Positions 1 through 6,796 of a stretch of DNA of 15,630 nt are shown one piece after another. Under the pieces are notes generated by a model. That model did no database searches. It was not told the origin of the DNA and saw nothing but the letters and a program-made list of their open reading frames with translations. Source of the stretch: CAZDAM01 sp964503595 (lineage in GTDB: Bacteria > Muiribacteriota > UBA6191); the NCBI GenBank assembly GCA_964503595.1, contig CAZDAM010000082.1, positions 1 to 15,630 of the forward strand, read 5' to 3'. A program made the position numbers and the translations under genes. The first letter of the stretch is position 1. Each line of letters starts with the position of its first letter.

Positions 1-281
1 ATCCCAGGGTCATGCGCTACTGCATGTATGGGGAAACGACGGGGGAAGTGGATCATTACGGAAGGCCGATTCGATTGCCCTGGGCTCAGGATTATACGGG
101 CAAGGCTTTTGTGGCCTACGGGCATAACCCGGTGGAAAGCCCAAGCTGGACGGATCGGACGGTCAATCTGGATACGGGCTGTGTGTTTGGCGGACATTTG
201 TCTGTTCTTCGCTGGCCCGAGAAAGAGATTGAGCAGGTCAAGGCCCTGAAAACCTACTGTCCCAGAGTCGGCTGGAATTGA
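1..281 (+). CDS. Pnkp-type metallophosphatase, C-terminal end (partial, 5' end outside window)
   Basis: Only the last 92 or so codons are present, and the reading frame is open to the left edge, so the ATG at 12 is probably internal. The visible residues (RVMRYCMYGETTGE near the start, YGHNP mid-way, DTGCVFGG followed by LRWPEKE) match the C-terminal half of the calcineurin-like phosphatase module of bacterial Pnkp (polynucleotide kinase/3'-phosphatase) and related bis(5'-nucleosyl)-tetraphosphatase-like enzymes. GHNP corresponds to the metal-binding GHTP motif. In complete Pnkp a ligase domain follows this module. Here the chain stops about 20 residues after the LRWPEKE strand, so the protein lacks the ligase and is either kinase-phosphatase or phosphatase alone. 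Its stop overlaps an ATG at 281. The family call is from motif memory; the N-terminal kinase cannot be checked in this window. Confidence 0.8.
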   Translation, partial: PRVMRYCMYGETTGEVDHYGRPIRLPWAQDYTGKAFVAYGHNPVESPSWTDRTVNLDTGCVFGGHLSVLRWPEKEIEQVKALKTYCPRVGWN

Positions 282-305
282 TGAGTAGGGTTTCCTCTGA
301 AACCT

Positions 306-830
306 TTGCAGCAGGAGTCCGGCAACCGGTTTGTCTCCAGAGGGTTTGGCTGGATGGACAGTTCCTCAGCTCATGAATGTGTGCAGGCCTTTTATCGGGT
401 GCACCAGTCAGAGTCGAAGATTTCGGTTCTGGGCCATAGCTTTGGGGCCGGGATTGCAACATTCAGTCTTCTGGAAAAACTCGCGACTGATTCCATTATG
501 GTTGAGAATGTCATCACGATGGATCCGCGCAATGGTTCCAATGATGGAAGGTATCTGGCGACAAGGGAGCAGTTTCAGTTTGAAAAACCAGGTCATGTCG
601 CCCATTTCCTGAATTTCAGGCAGCGGGGTGGCGGGCTTCCGGGCTATAGCGTCACCGGAGCTGAGAATATCCGGGTTCAGGGTACAACCCATGTCGGGCT
701 GCCCCGTAACGAAGAGGTTCTTGCCGGAGCTCGCCGGCTTCTGCTCCAGACAACCCCGTCAGAAGTGGTGACAAGGGAAGAGGACGTTCCCCAGCCTGAT
801 TTTGCAGATGTCAGCCAGCTTCGGGAGTAG
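306..830 (+). CDS. alpha/beta-hydrolase (lipase/esterase-like), start uncertain
   Basis: A protein of 174 residues if started at the TTG at 306. It carries the nucleophile elbow GHSFG at residues 43-47 (Ser45), after a predicted strand KISVL, with the RGFGW segment (12-16) where the oxyanion-hole loop would lie. Asp73 (MDPRNG) and His129 (TTHVGLP) are candidates for the rest of the triad. The chain is short for the fold and begins almost at the oxyanion strand, so the N-terminus may be missing. An ATG at 281 overlaps the upstream stop (TGATG) but lies in another frame, which reads to 376; see the frameshift finding. No strong Shine-Dalgarno supports the TTG. No signal peptide is visible. The substrate is unknown. 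Likely co-transcribed with the phosphatase gene upstream. Confidence 0.7.
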   Translation: MQQESGNRFVSRGFGWMDSSSAHECVQAFYRVHQSESKISVLGHSFGAGIATFSLLEKLATDSIMVENVITMDPRNGSNDGRYLATREQFQFEKPGHVAHFLNFRQRGGGLPGYSVTGAENIRVQGTTHVGLPRNEEVLAGARRLLLQTTPSEVVTREEDVPQPDFADVSQLRE

Positions 831-905
831 CCAGATCCCGCATTTTCATGGGCAGGCTGTTCTTGCCGCCCACGTTGATTCCTCTCAGGAACACGATGAA
901 AGATT

Positions 906-1943
906 TCATTCGACAGCCAGAAGCTTGAGAATTTCCTGAGGGGTCAGCCTGGAAGCCGTGATTTTTCCATCAAGGCGGTTGGCGGCAACACAGGGAAAGC
1001 CAAATCCGCTTCCCTGGGCAAAGGGGCTCAGATCTTCGAGGATTTGCAGGGTTTCATCGACTCCCTGAATTCTGGTCAGGGAGTCACGGAATGCGCTTGG
1101 AGCAAGGTGGAAACTGTTGTGGAGAGTGTCGTGGAAATTCAGGGGTGGTTTCCAGATCGTGGGGGTATCTGCCCAGGCTGAATCGGGCAGCAGGATTTCG
1201 TGGGAATACCCATTCTCAAGTTCAAGGCTGATCAGACGGATTGCACCTGGAGTGTGGCGGTTTCGGACCTGTCGTGGAAGAAGTTCATCGAGTCTGAGCC
1301 CTGCATCGAAGCGGGATTTCGAAGAGAGGGATTTGTCCGGATATTTTTCCGAAAAAGAGCGCTTGATTTCAATCTGATAAAGATGGGGATTTATCTTCTG
1401 AATGTGGATGCCTTCGTTTTGTGCAATGGCCTCTTCCACCACCTGATGCCAGGCCCAGATCTGTTCAAAATCGTTTTGGATCGGGGGAGAACCGGCATCG
1501 AGCCAGCCTTTCAGGGTTTTGATGGCAGTAAGCATCTGATTGAGGGGTTCAAGTCTAAAGAGTTCGACAAAAATCAGCTGCCTTAAAGCGTGATACCAGC
1601 GCGAGGTTTCATAATCCTGTCCCGCATTGAAATCTCCCATCAGGGCCATGCTTTCAAGCAGATTTTGGTGCTTTTTTGCATCTTCAGGGTGAAGAAGGGT
1701 CAGGGCCGCCAGAGTACCGTCCGTATCGACATGGCTGACGGCAACATCTTCAAAGCATCCTTGAGGATCCTGAATGAATTTCTGGCAGATCGCCGTACTG
1801 GTGTCTGCCTTGAATTTGAGCGGCGTCTGATTGGGAATCCAGTGACTCAGGATCAGATCCAGTTCTTCGCGGAAGCCATTGGCTTCGGAATCACTGTGAA
1901 TTCTGGGTCCTTTGGCCGGGGTTTCATTCATGACCAGTTTCAT
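906..1943 (-). CDS. DUF6687-like protein with H-x-D-x-D motif (putative DHH-like phosphoesterase)
   Basis: A 345-residue soluble protein. The N-terminal part carries LSHW (32-35), a TP..KFKADTST segment (40-50), HVDTDG (71-76) and MGDF (102-105). This order (LSHW, then D-S/T, then H-x-D-x-DG, then a GDF) resembles proteins annotated DUF6687, seen mainly in actinobacteria. The H71-x-D73-x-D75 cluster followed by a distal aspartate also recalls the metal-binding start of DHH-superfamily phosphoesterases. A catalytic role is inference; no characterised member is known to me. The start at 1943 overlaps the stop of the upstream gene as ATGA, so translation is probably coupled. A second ATG four codons in is an alternative start. 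The C-terminal third contains no motif I recognise. Confidence 0.7.
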   Translation of the reverse strand: MKLVMNETPAKGPRIHSDSEANGFREELDLILSHWIPNQTPLKFKADTSTAICQKFIQDPQGCFEDVAVSHVDTDGTLAALTLLHPEDAKKHQNLLESMALMGDFNAGQDYETSRWYHALRQLIFVELFRLEPLNQMLTAIKTLKGWLDAGSPPIQNDFEQIWAWHQVVEEAIAQNEGIHIQKINPHLYQIEIKRSFSEKYPDKSLSSKSRFDAGLRLDELLPRQVRNRHTPGAIRLISLELENGYSHEILLPDSAWADTPTIWKPPLNFHDTLHNSFHLAPSAFRDSLTRIQGVDETLQILEDLSPFAQGSGFGFPCVAANRLDGKITASRLTPQEILKLLAVE

Positions 1944-2278
1944 GATTCTTTCTCCAGTTCAAAGCGTGTAGGAAATGTGCGTTCCTTGCCGGCCAGCTGA
2001 AGGCTCTGCCAGGCAAGCCTGAGAGGATATTTTTCCCGCATGTCGACTTCTGCATCCATAAGTGCTTTCTGGCTTCCTTCAGTGAATGCTTTAAGCTGCG
2101 TCAGGGCCGGGCAACAGTCACGGGAAACTCGTGAAGCCATATCAAAGAGAAGGAGATTCCTGGCTGTGGAGCAGGCCTGAGAAATGAAAATGGATTCCGG
2201 AAAGGTGCAAGTCGGGAATTTCTGGCCATACATTTCCCGGATTTTAGCTACAGGTATCTGCAGAGTCTGGTTTGGCAT
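1940..2278 (-). CDS. hypothetical 112-residue protein, first gene of the minus-strand pair
   Basis: I do not recognise this protein. The frame stays open upstream to an ATG at 2413, but that longer version would cover the consensus promoter of the divergent gene and encode an atypical N-terminus. I therefore prefer the ATG at 2278 (MPNQTLQIPVAK...). No clear Shine-Dalgarno precedes it. The chain is soluble and mostly helical by composition, with cysteines at C24, C36 and a CC pair near residue 55 and no metal motif. Its stop overlaps the ATG of the DUF6687-like gene by four bases, which argues that the two proteins work together. Codon use is like its neighbours. It could be a small partner or regulator of the downstream protein; that is inference from position only. 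Confidence 0.55.
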   Translation of the reverse strand: MPNQTLQIPVAKIREMYGQKFPTCTFPESIFISQACSTARNLLLFDMASRVSRDCCPALTQLKAFTEGSQKALMDAEVDMREKYPLRLAWQSLQLAGKERTFPTRFELEKES

Positions 2279-2315
2279 GAACCAAGCGTAGCGAAGCCAG
2301 GGCAAAAATCCAAAC

Positions 2316-2344
2316 TGTATATAAACCGTTGTGAAGAGCCTGAA
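2316..2344 (-). promoter_or_regulatory. possible weak promoter for the minus-strand pair
   Basis: On the minus strand TATACA (plus coordinates 2316-2321) lies 17 bp downstream of TTCAGG (2339-2344), giving a start site about 30 bases before the ATG at 2278. The -35 match is poor (3 of 6), so this is tentative. It would place a divergent promoter back to back with the strong one at 2362-2389. Confidence 0.3.
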
Positions 2345-2361
2345 GCTGAAACCGGACTGGG

Positions 2362-2389
2362 TTGACACTCCCCAAAACGGCCTTATAAT
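2362..2389 (+). promoter_or_regulatory. consensus sigma70-type promoter
   Basis: Perfect TTGACA (2362-2367) and perfect TATAAT (2384-2389) separated by 16 bp. Transcription would begin near 2396, leaving a leader of about 29 bases before the ATG at 2425. It is the only promoter in the window matching the consensus at all twelve positions, which implies strong constitutive expression of the gene downstream. Confidence 0.85.
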
Positions 2390-2424
2390 CAGCCACCGGA
2401 ACGGATTTTTCATTCTGGAGCACC

Positions 2425-3258
2425 ATGCTGCGCATCATTGTTTTTTTCCTCTTTGTCCTTGCAACTCCTGCGGTTGAAGTTTTTTCGACCGAGGACTGGC
2501 ATAAAGAAGTTGAGGGAACACCTCTTGATGTGGCTGCCGGAAGGGTTCTTGAAGCCTATTTTGCTTTCAGTTCGGCAGGGCTGGATTTAAAACCGGTCAC
2601 CCCAACCCGTCTTTTTGAACTTGAAGAAGCCTGGAAGAAGTCGGCAACAAGGCTTGCGGATCATGTCCTGGCAGAAGGGCTTGAAGCTGAATTTGCCCGG
2701 CTTTGGCGTAATGCCGATGAAGTCCACAGGGCTGCTCTGGGTATTTCTGTAAGGGATGTCAGGGCTTTTATGAATTCCCGCATCCTGGATACCGGGGTTC
2801 TCCCTGAAGAAGGAAGCCCGGCTTTGATGTTTCCCCGCTATGAGCCTCTGGAGAGCTGGGATTATGCCTATGGCAAGGAAATCAGCCGGGAAATTGTGGA
2901 TAAGTATGAATCCATCATTCGCCAGACGTTTTTTGAAAACCGTACCCACAATGTGGATATTCAGCTCGACTTTCTGGAGCCCATCCGCAAAATCATCACC
3001 AGACTGAATCTGAAGTCCATGTTTGAATGGCTCTGGGACAACAAACTGTTTTATGGCTATCACTCAAGCTTTGTCCATCACAAGAAGGTGTTCATCCGCT
3101 TCAAGGCTTTTAATCAGAAAGTTGCTGTGAAGGTGGAGGTCCTGAGGAGAAAGCGCTACTGGTGGGGGTATGGAGACTGGGAAGTCTACGGCTCTACAAC
3201 CAGAATGGTAGAGGAGCCTACTGCCGTTGTGGGGCGTGAGGTAGAGGAACTGGATTAG
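2425..3258 (+). CDS. secreted/periplasmic protein of unknown function (277 aa)
   Basis: Start ATG at 2425, with TGGAG at 2416-2420 as a close ribosome-binding site and a consensus promoter just upstream. Residues 1-21 (MLRIIVFFLFVLATPAVEVFS) form a Sec-type signal peptide with a short basic n-region and hydrophobic core, so the mature protein is probably periplasmic or surface-exposed. The body is helical and charged, with aromatic-rich stretches near 195-225. The C-terminal 45 residues are basic and aromatic (RRKRYWWGYGDWEVYG). No lipobox, enzyme motif or repeat was seen and I do not recognise a family. The cyclophilin gene follows after 46 bp on the same strand, so they may share the strong promoter; a cyclophilin partner would fit protein export or folding, but that is speculative. 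Confidence 0.75.
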   Translation: MLRIIVFFLFVLATPAVEVFSTEDWHKEVEGTPLDVAAGRVLEAYFAFSSAGLDLKPVTPTRLFELEEAWKKSATRLADHVLAEGLEAEFARLWRNADEVHRAALGISVRDVRAFMNSRILDTGVLPEEGSPALMFPRYEPLESWDYAYGKEISREIVDKYESIIRQTFFENRTHNVDIQLDFLEPIRKIITRLNLKSMFEWLWDNKLFYGYHSSFVHHKKVFIRFKAFNQKVAVKVEVLRRKRYWWGYGDWEVYGSTTRMVEEPTAVVGREVEELD

Positions 3259-3304
3259 GGCAGGTATCACTGCTATCATGCGGCCATTCAGCAAGGAGGC
3301 ATTT

Positions 3305-3817
3305 GTGGCAGAAACAACTGCAATCATCAAGACCAGCAAAGGGGATATGACCCTGAAGCTGTTTCGGGACAAGGCTCCCAACACCGTGACGAACTTCGTT
3401 CATCTGGCCACCAGGGGCTTTTATGATGGACTGGTGTTTCATCGCATCATCAAAGACTTCATGGTTCAGGGTGGATGTCCTGAAGGAAGCGGACGCGGTG
3501 GCCCCGGATACCGTCACAAATGTGAAACCAGCAAGGATCTTCGGCATGACTCCCCGGGGATGCTTTCCATGGCCAATGCGGGTCCGAATACCAACGGAAG
3601 TCAGTTTTTCATTACTCTGGTTCCAACTCCCTGGCTGGATGGCCGTCACACTGTCTTTGGTGAACTGACCGAAGGGCTTTCCGTCCTGGAAGAAATCGGT
3701 ACAGTCAGGACAGGGATGGGCGATCGTCCTGTAGAGGATCTGGAAATGACTTCTGTGGAAATCTATGAAGATGGCAAGAAGCTGGAAGCTCCTCAGCCAG
3801 AGCCGGAAACTCTGTAA
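3305..3817 (+). CDS. cyclophilin-type peptidyl-prolyl cis-trans isomerase
   Basis: A 170-residue single-domain cyclophilin that catalyses cis-trans isomerisation of prolyl bonds. Signatures are FHRII.DFM.QGG (45-57, catalytic Arg47, Gln55), NTNGSQFFITL (95-105) and WLDGRHTVFG (110-119), with Trp110 and His115 at the positions lining the human CypA active site. I chose the GTG at 3305 because AGGAGG sits at 3294-3299. The ATG at 3278 has no ribosome-binding site and would add nine residues not expected in the family. A possible extended -10 (TGCTATCAT, 3271-3279) would also exclude that ATG. No signal peptide, so the enzyme is probably cytoplasmic. A proline- and glutamate-rich tail ends the protein. 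It is followed by a hairpin terminator. Confidence 0.95.
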   Translation: MAETTAIIKTSKGDMTLKLFRDKAPNTVTNFVHLATRGFYDGLVFHRIIKDFMVQGGCPEGSGRGGPGYRHKCETSKDLRHDSPGMLSMANAGPNTNGSQFFITLVPTPWLDGRHTVFGELTEGLSVLEEIGTVRTGMGDRPVEDLEMTSVEIYEDGKKLEAPQPEPETL

Positions 3818-3831
3818 GCATCTCACGTGAA

Positions 3832-3867
3832 GAAGCGCCGCTCTCCATGTTCTGGATGCGGCGCTTC
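3832..3867. terminator. bidirectional hairpin terminator
   Basis: A perfect 10-bp inverted repeat, GAAGCGCCGC (3832-3841) and GCGGCGCTTC (3858-3867), encloses 16 bases that contain a further TCCA/TGGA pairing. It lies between convergent genes ending at 3817 (+) and 3880 (-), where a shared terminator is expected. The flanking T-tracts are weak on both sides, so the hairpin is clear but full intrinsic termination is less certain. Confidence 0.7.
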
Positions 3868-3879
3868 TGGCTTTCAGAA

Positions 3880-4716
3880 CTATTTCATGTGGGCAACATC
3901 AGTACTCTGAGTCGGGCCTGAAGTTCCCAGTACTGAATTCATGGCTGCGGCTTCCTGAGGTCCGACCTTATCCGGGAAATGAGATCGGTAGAATTCCAGA
4001 AGTTCATAGGCCATCTGGTGCTGATTCAGGGAAATCAGGTTTTTGGCGAGCATCAGATTGGCTTCAAAATCCATGGGGCGGTGCTGATAGTTCAGGGTCA
4101 GGAAGCGGTTGGCCTGGGCCATGTCTCCCGTGAGCACAAGGTACTTGCCCTGAATCGGGTAAAAGACATCGAGCTTTTCTTCCAACGCGACCCGGCTGAT
4201 GACATCCGTGCAGTGCTCCCGGTAAAGAGTACGGGCCTGCTCACCTTTCTCCTGACTGTTCTCAAGCCACGGGCTCAAGGACTTGCAGCGCTCCAGAAGG
4301 GAAATCATGCGCCTTTCCTGCTCTGCGGTGCGGCGGACTCCGCTGGCGCTGATTGGAGCCATCTGGGCAGGAGCCATGGTTTGGGACGGTTGGGCGTGAC
4401 TCAGGGGCATTTCCCGGGTCTCCTGCATGCCGAATGAAACTCCGTAATCCTGATGCCCCGGCGCCGCTTGCGGCATCTGCAGAGCATCCAGGCGATTGCG
4501 AATCGATTCCAGTCGCCGGGATGGCTGAGGTTTGGCTCTGGTGGGCTGGCTCAAAGGAGATGCCTGGAATTCTTCCTGAGATGGATAGGAAGCAGGTTTT
4601 TCATCCATCATTTCCCAGTTCCCCTGAGCGGGATCAGGATTATATCCACCGCCAATCCAGTCGGGTCGGGCGGAGACTGCACTACAGATAGCCATTGTCA
4701 GAAACAGTTTTTTCAT
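3880..4716 (-). CDS. secreted protein with low-complexity linker and TPR-like C-terminus
   Basis: A 278-residue protein. I start it at 4716 because GAGAGGAG lies just upstream on the minus strand and the resulting N-terminus MKKLFLTMAICSAVSA is a typical Sec signal peptide with cleavage after A-x-A-like residues; the longer frame to 4887 has no such support. Residues 20-140 are a proline-, glutamine- and methionine-rich, probably disordered linker. Residues 150-265 are helical, with cysteines near 165 and 190 that could pair in the periplasm. The segment around 195-250 (LVLTGDMAQANRFL, then ANLMLAKNLISLNQHQMAYELLEFY) has the spacing of tetratricopeptide-like helix pairs. Function unknown; a periplasmic scaffold or envelope-assembly role would fit. 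Transcribed divergently from nfu. Confidence 0.75.
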   Translation of the reverse strand: MKKLFLTMAICSAVSARPDWIGGGYNPDPAQGNWEMMDEKPASYPSQEEFQASPLSQPTRAKPQPSRRLESIRNRLDALQMPQAAPGHQDYGVSFGMQETREMPLSHAQPSQTMAPAQMAPISASGVRRTAEQERRMISLLERCKSLSPWLENSQEKGEQARTLYREHCTDVISRVALEEKLDVFYPIQGKYLVLTGDMAQANRFLTLNYQHRPMDFEANLMLAKNLISLNQHQMAYELLEFYRSHFPDKVGPQEAAAMNSVLGTSGPTQSTDVAHMK

Positions 4717-4909
4717 GAGGTTCTCCTCTCTTTTCTTCTGCGATATCGGAAGAAGAGACCGGGTTTTAGCATTGATTCCATGTGGTGAAAATGTTTCCTC
4801 ACGGCCTTCGTGCAAAATTTCTGATAGAAAGGAAAATCTGTCTGAGTGGAGGCATGAATTGCCTTGATCTGTCATGAGTCGGTACAATCGGATGAAGAGA
4901 GGTGAATGT
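4717..4909. other. divergent intergenic region
   Basis: This 193-bp gap separates the secreted-protein gene (-) from nfu (+) and must hold both promoters. The nfu side carries the candidate listed at 4859-4888. On the other strand I see only AT-rich sequence and no convincing -35/-10 pair. No riboswitch, tRNA or operator palindrome was recognised. Confidence 0.5.
4859..4888 (+). promoter_or_regulatory. possible promoter for the nfu operon
   Basis: TTGCCT (4859-4864) and TACAAT (4883-4888) are 18 bp apart. Transcription would start near 4895, immediately before the ribosome-binding site AGAGGTGA (4897-4904) of nfu. The -10 is good and the -35 fair. Confidence 0.4.
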
Positions 4910-5473
4910 ATGACTCAGGATCTGTTTATCTATAGTGAACCAACCCCGAATCCGGCGACTTTGAAATTTATGATTGGGCGCCAGATTGTGGATAAAACAT
5001 TTGATTTTGTGAAGAAAGAAGACGCCGAAAAGCAGTCTCCCCTGGCTTTCAAGCTCTTTGGTGTGGAAGACATTACCGGAGTGTATCTGGGACGGACTTT
5101 TGTCACGGTGAGCAAAAAGGGCATCAAGCACTGGGATGACTATGAGGATGAAATCATCGGCATTCTGGAAGAGCATCTGAAAACGGATGAGCCGGTAGTC
5201 AATGCCAAGGCCGAGTCCACGGATGAAATCAAGAACCGTGAAGTCACGGATACCGAGAAAGCGATTCTGGATATTCTGGATGATGAAATCCGTCCGGCTG
5301 TTGCCATGGATGGAGGGGATATCATCTTCAAATCCTATGAGGACGGAATTGTATATCTTCAGATGATCGGAGCCTGTGCTGGCTGCCCCAGTTCCACTGC
5401 AACCCTGAAGATGGGTATCGAAACCCGCTTGAGAGAGGCCATTCCTGAAGTTCAGGAAGTTGTTGCCGTATGA
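4910..5473 (+). CDS. nfu: Nfu-type iron-sulfur cluster carrier
   Basis: A 187-residue two-domain Fe-S scaffold/carrier that delivers clusters to apoproteins in the cytoplasm. The N-terminal Nfu_N domain (about 4-90) shows the EPTPNPATLKF signature (10-20). An acidic linker precedes the NifU-like C-terminal domain (about 117-187), which holds DGGD and the cluster-binding C156-AG-C159 pair. Two subunits bind one [4Fe-4S] cluster through these cysteines in characterised homologues. I chose the ATG at 4910 (MTQDLF), preceded by AGAGGTGA at 4897-4904, over the ATG at 4874. The architecture is that of mitochondrial and alphaproteobacterial Nfu rather than E. coli NfuA. It leads a five-gene operon, and its stop overlaps the next start as ATGA. 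Confidence 0.93.
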   Translation: MTQDLFIYSEPTPNPATLKFMIGRQIVDKTFDFVKKEDAEKQSPLAFKLFGVEDITGVYLGRTFVTVSKKGIKHWDDYEDEIIGILEEHLKTDEPVVNAKAESTDEIKNREVTDTEKAILDILDDEIRPAVAMDGGDIIFKSYEDGIVYLQMIGACAGCPSSTATLKMGIETRLREAIPEVQEVVAV

Positions 5474-6396
5474 ATCCGTCTCTGGACGAACTCAGGACTT
5501 TACTGGTCTCGGCCCGCCGCATCATCTGGCACAGGAATTCCCATCTGGATGATGCCGCTGCCCAGTGGTTCTTGCGTTATGTCGCAGATGTCGGGGCCGA
5601 GTTTGTCTATCAACCCAATGATACGATTCAAATCGATCCTCTAAACGGGGAAATCGGTCTTGATGTCATGCATGAGCATGCAATCAAGGGCTACAAGCTT
5701 GAAAATGGCGGTTATTCCAGTGTCTTCCGCTGTGTGGTCGAGGCTTTCTGTCCGGAAGGGGACCTTCTTCGGGAGGCCCTTGTGCCGCTTGTCAAATGGG
5801 TGGATACCAATGATTCCTGTGGCAGCGTGACCCGTGCCTGGCTTGGCGATGAACATCTGGATATCGAGGCTGTGGGGCTGAATTCCCTGCATGAATCCTA
5901 CAAGGTTCAGTTTCCGGGCGAGGATGAGAAGGCCATGCGGGCATTTGGGGAATCTGTTCTGACTCCTCTGATGAATCTTCACAGAACGCTTGCGGTGGCT
6001 CGCTGCAGGATGCTTGAAGACTGTACTTTCTCGCTTCATGGTCTGATTGGTGTCTGTGATGGACCGGTACTTCCTGAAGCCCTGCGTCTCCCCTCCAGGC
6101 ATCTGGATCAGATGGCGAGGACTCGGAATCAGCCCCTTCCCCAGCTTCTTCTGTATCGCGATCCGAATGTAGGCCTGGGCCTGGTCAGAATCCGGGGTGA
6201 AATCCGTCTGGATGATGCCCGCCTTCAGAAGAGGATTTCCTCCCCGGAATGGTTTTTCCATCCGGGAGGGTTTCTGGCGGCCTGCGGCACTTCCACCGCA
6301 CCAAAAAACCCTGAAAATGCCGGAATTTGTCTGAAAGACCTTCTGGACTTCTGTCTGGAATGCTTCGGCTCAAAGGAAGTTCATGCCACTTTATGA
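5470..6396 (+). CDS. MYG1/DHH-like predicted metal-dependent phosphohydrolase
   Basis: A 308-residue soluble protein translated from an ATG overlapping the nfu stop by four bases. The N-terminal HRNSHLDDAA (21-30), then GLDVMHEHAIKG (63-74), then VKWVDTND (108-115), and a C-terminal FFHPGGFLA element (about residues 258-266) follow the order of metal-binding motifs in the MYG1 family of DHH-superfamily exonucleases (H-x-x-F-H-x-DD, D-V...DHH, D-x-x-DN, and a C-terminal H.SGF). Several of those motifs are altered, so I call it MYG1-like rather than MYG1. It could equally be a pyrophosphatase or oligoribonuclease relative. The next gene begins 14 bases inside its 3' end. Its location between an Fe-S carrier and a zinc-ribbon gene gives no direct hint of the substrate. 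Confidence 0.55.
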   Translation: MNPSLDELRTLLVSARRIIWHRNSHLDDAAAQWFLRYVADVGAEFVYQPNDTIQIDPLNGEIGLDVMHEHAIKGYKLENGGYSSVFRCVVEAFCPEGDLLREALVPLVKWVDTNDSCGSVTRAWLGDEHLDIEAVGLNSLHESYKVQFPGEDEKAMRAFGESVLTPLMNLHRTLAVARCRMLEDCTFSLHGLIGVCDGPVLPEALRLPSRHLDQMARTRNQPLPQLLLYRDPNVGLGLVRIRGEIRLDDARLQKRISSPEWFFHPGGFLAACGTSTAPKNPENAGICLKDLLDFCLECFGSKEVHATL

Positions 6397-6796
6397 TTAT
6401 ATCTGTCTGAATTGCCATGAAGAGTATGAAATGCGTCATGGCATGTCAGAAGAGGCACATCCATGCCCGTATTGCGGTTCTCTTCAGGTTCAGAAATGCA
6501 TCGGTTTTCTCAGAGTGAACTCACTCAGGGGTTCTGATTCCGATCTGGAGCGACTCGCCAGAGAAGAAAGCCAAAAGCCTGAATTTGCTGAGAAAAAGCG
6601 GGTCAGAAAACTTCTGAATCAGATGAAGCCGACTCCTGATAATATGTTCCGGGATCAGGATTCCTGCATTGAGCACACCAGGCAGGAACTCGAAGAACGC
6701 TACGGCAAGATTTTCCCGGAAGAAAGACCTTCTTCCAAAGCCAAAACCACCAAAGCTCCTGTTCACAACTGTACGAAAGGTTGTAACCATGCGTAA
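6383..6796 (+). CDS. FmdB-type zinc ribbon protein
   Basis: A 137-residue protein that starts at an ATG with AGGAAG at 6374-6379 and overlaps the previous gene by 14 bases. Residues 1-45 are the FmdB/putative regulatory zinc ribbon: MPLYDY.C..C (C8, C11) and CPYCG (C28, C31) would bind one zinc. FmdB was named for a formamidase-operon regulator, but the small proteins with this ribbon are mostly uncharacterised. The remaining 90 residues are charged and helical, with a lysine-rich linker, and end in CTKGCNHA, which may bind a second metal. The tail is longer than in many FmdB proteins. The next start lies eight bases before this stop. Confidence 0.85.
   Translation: MPLYDYICLNCHEEYEMRHGMSEEAHPCPYCGSLQVQKCIGFLRVNSLRGSDSDLERLAREESQKPEFAEKKRVRKLLNQMKPTPDNMFRDQDSCIEHTRQELEERYGKIFPEERPSSKAKTTKAPVHNCTKGCNHA

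Noticed and set aside
1590..2000. 136-residue plus-strand ORF across the DUF6687-like gene start
   Set aside because: Antisense to two coupled genes, without a ribosome-binding site or recognisable motif.
2279..2413. N-terminal extension of the 112-residue minus-strand protein to the ATG at 2413
   Set aside because: It would overlap the perfect divergent promoter and encode an atypical aromatic-rich N-terminus; the ATG at 2278 is simpler.
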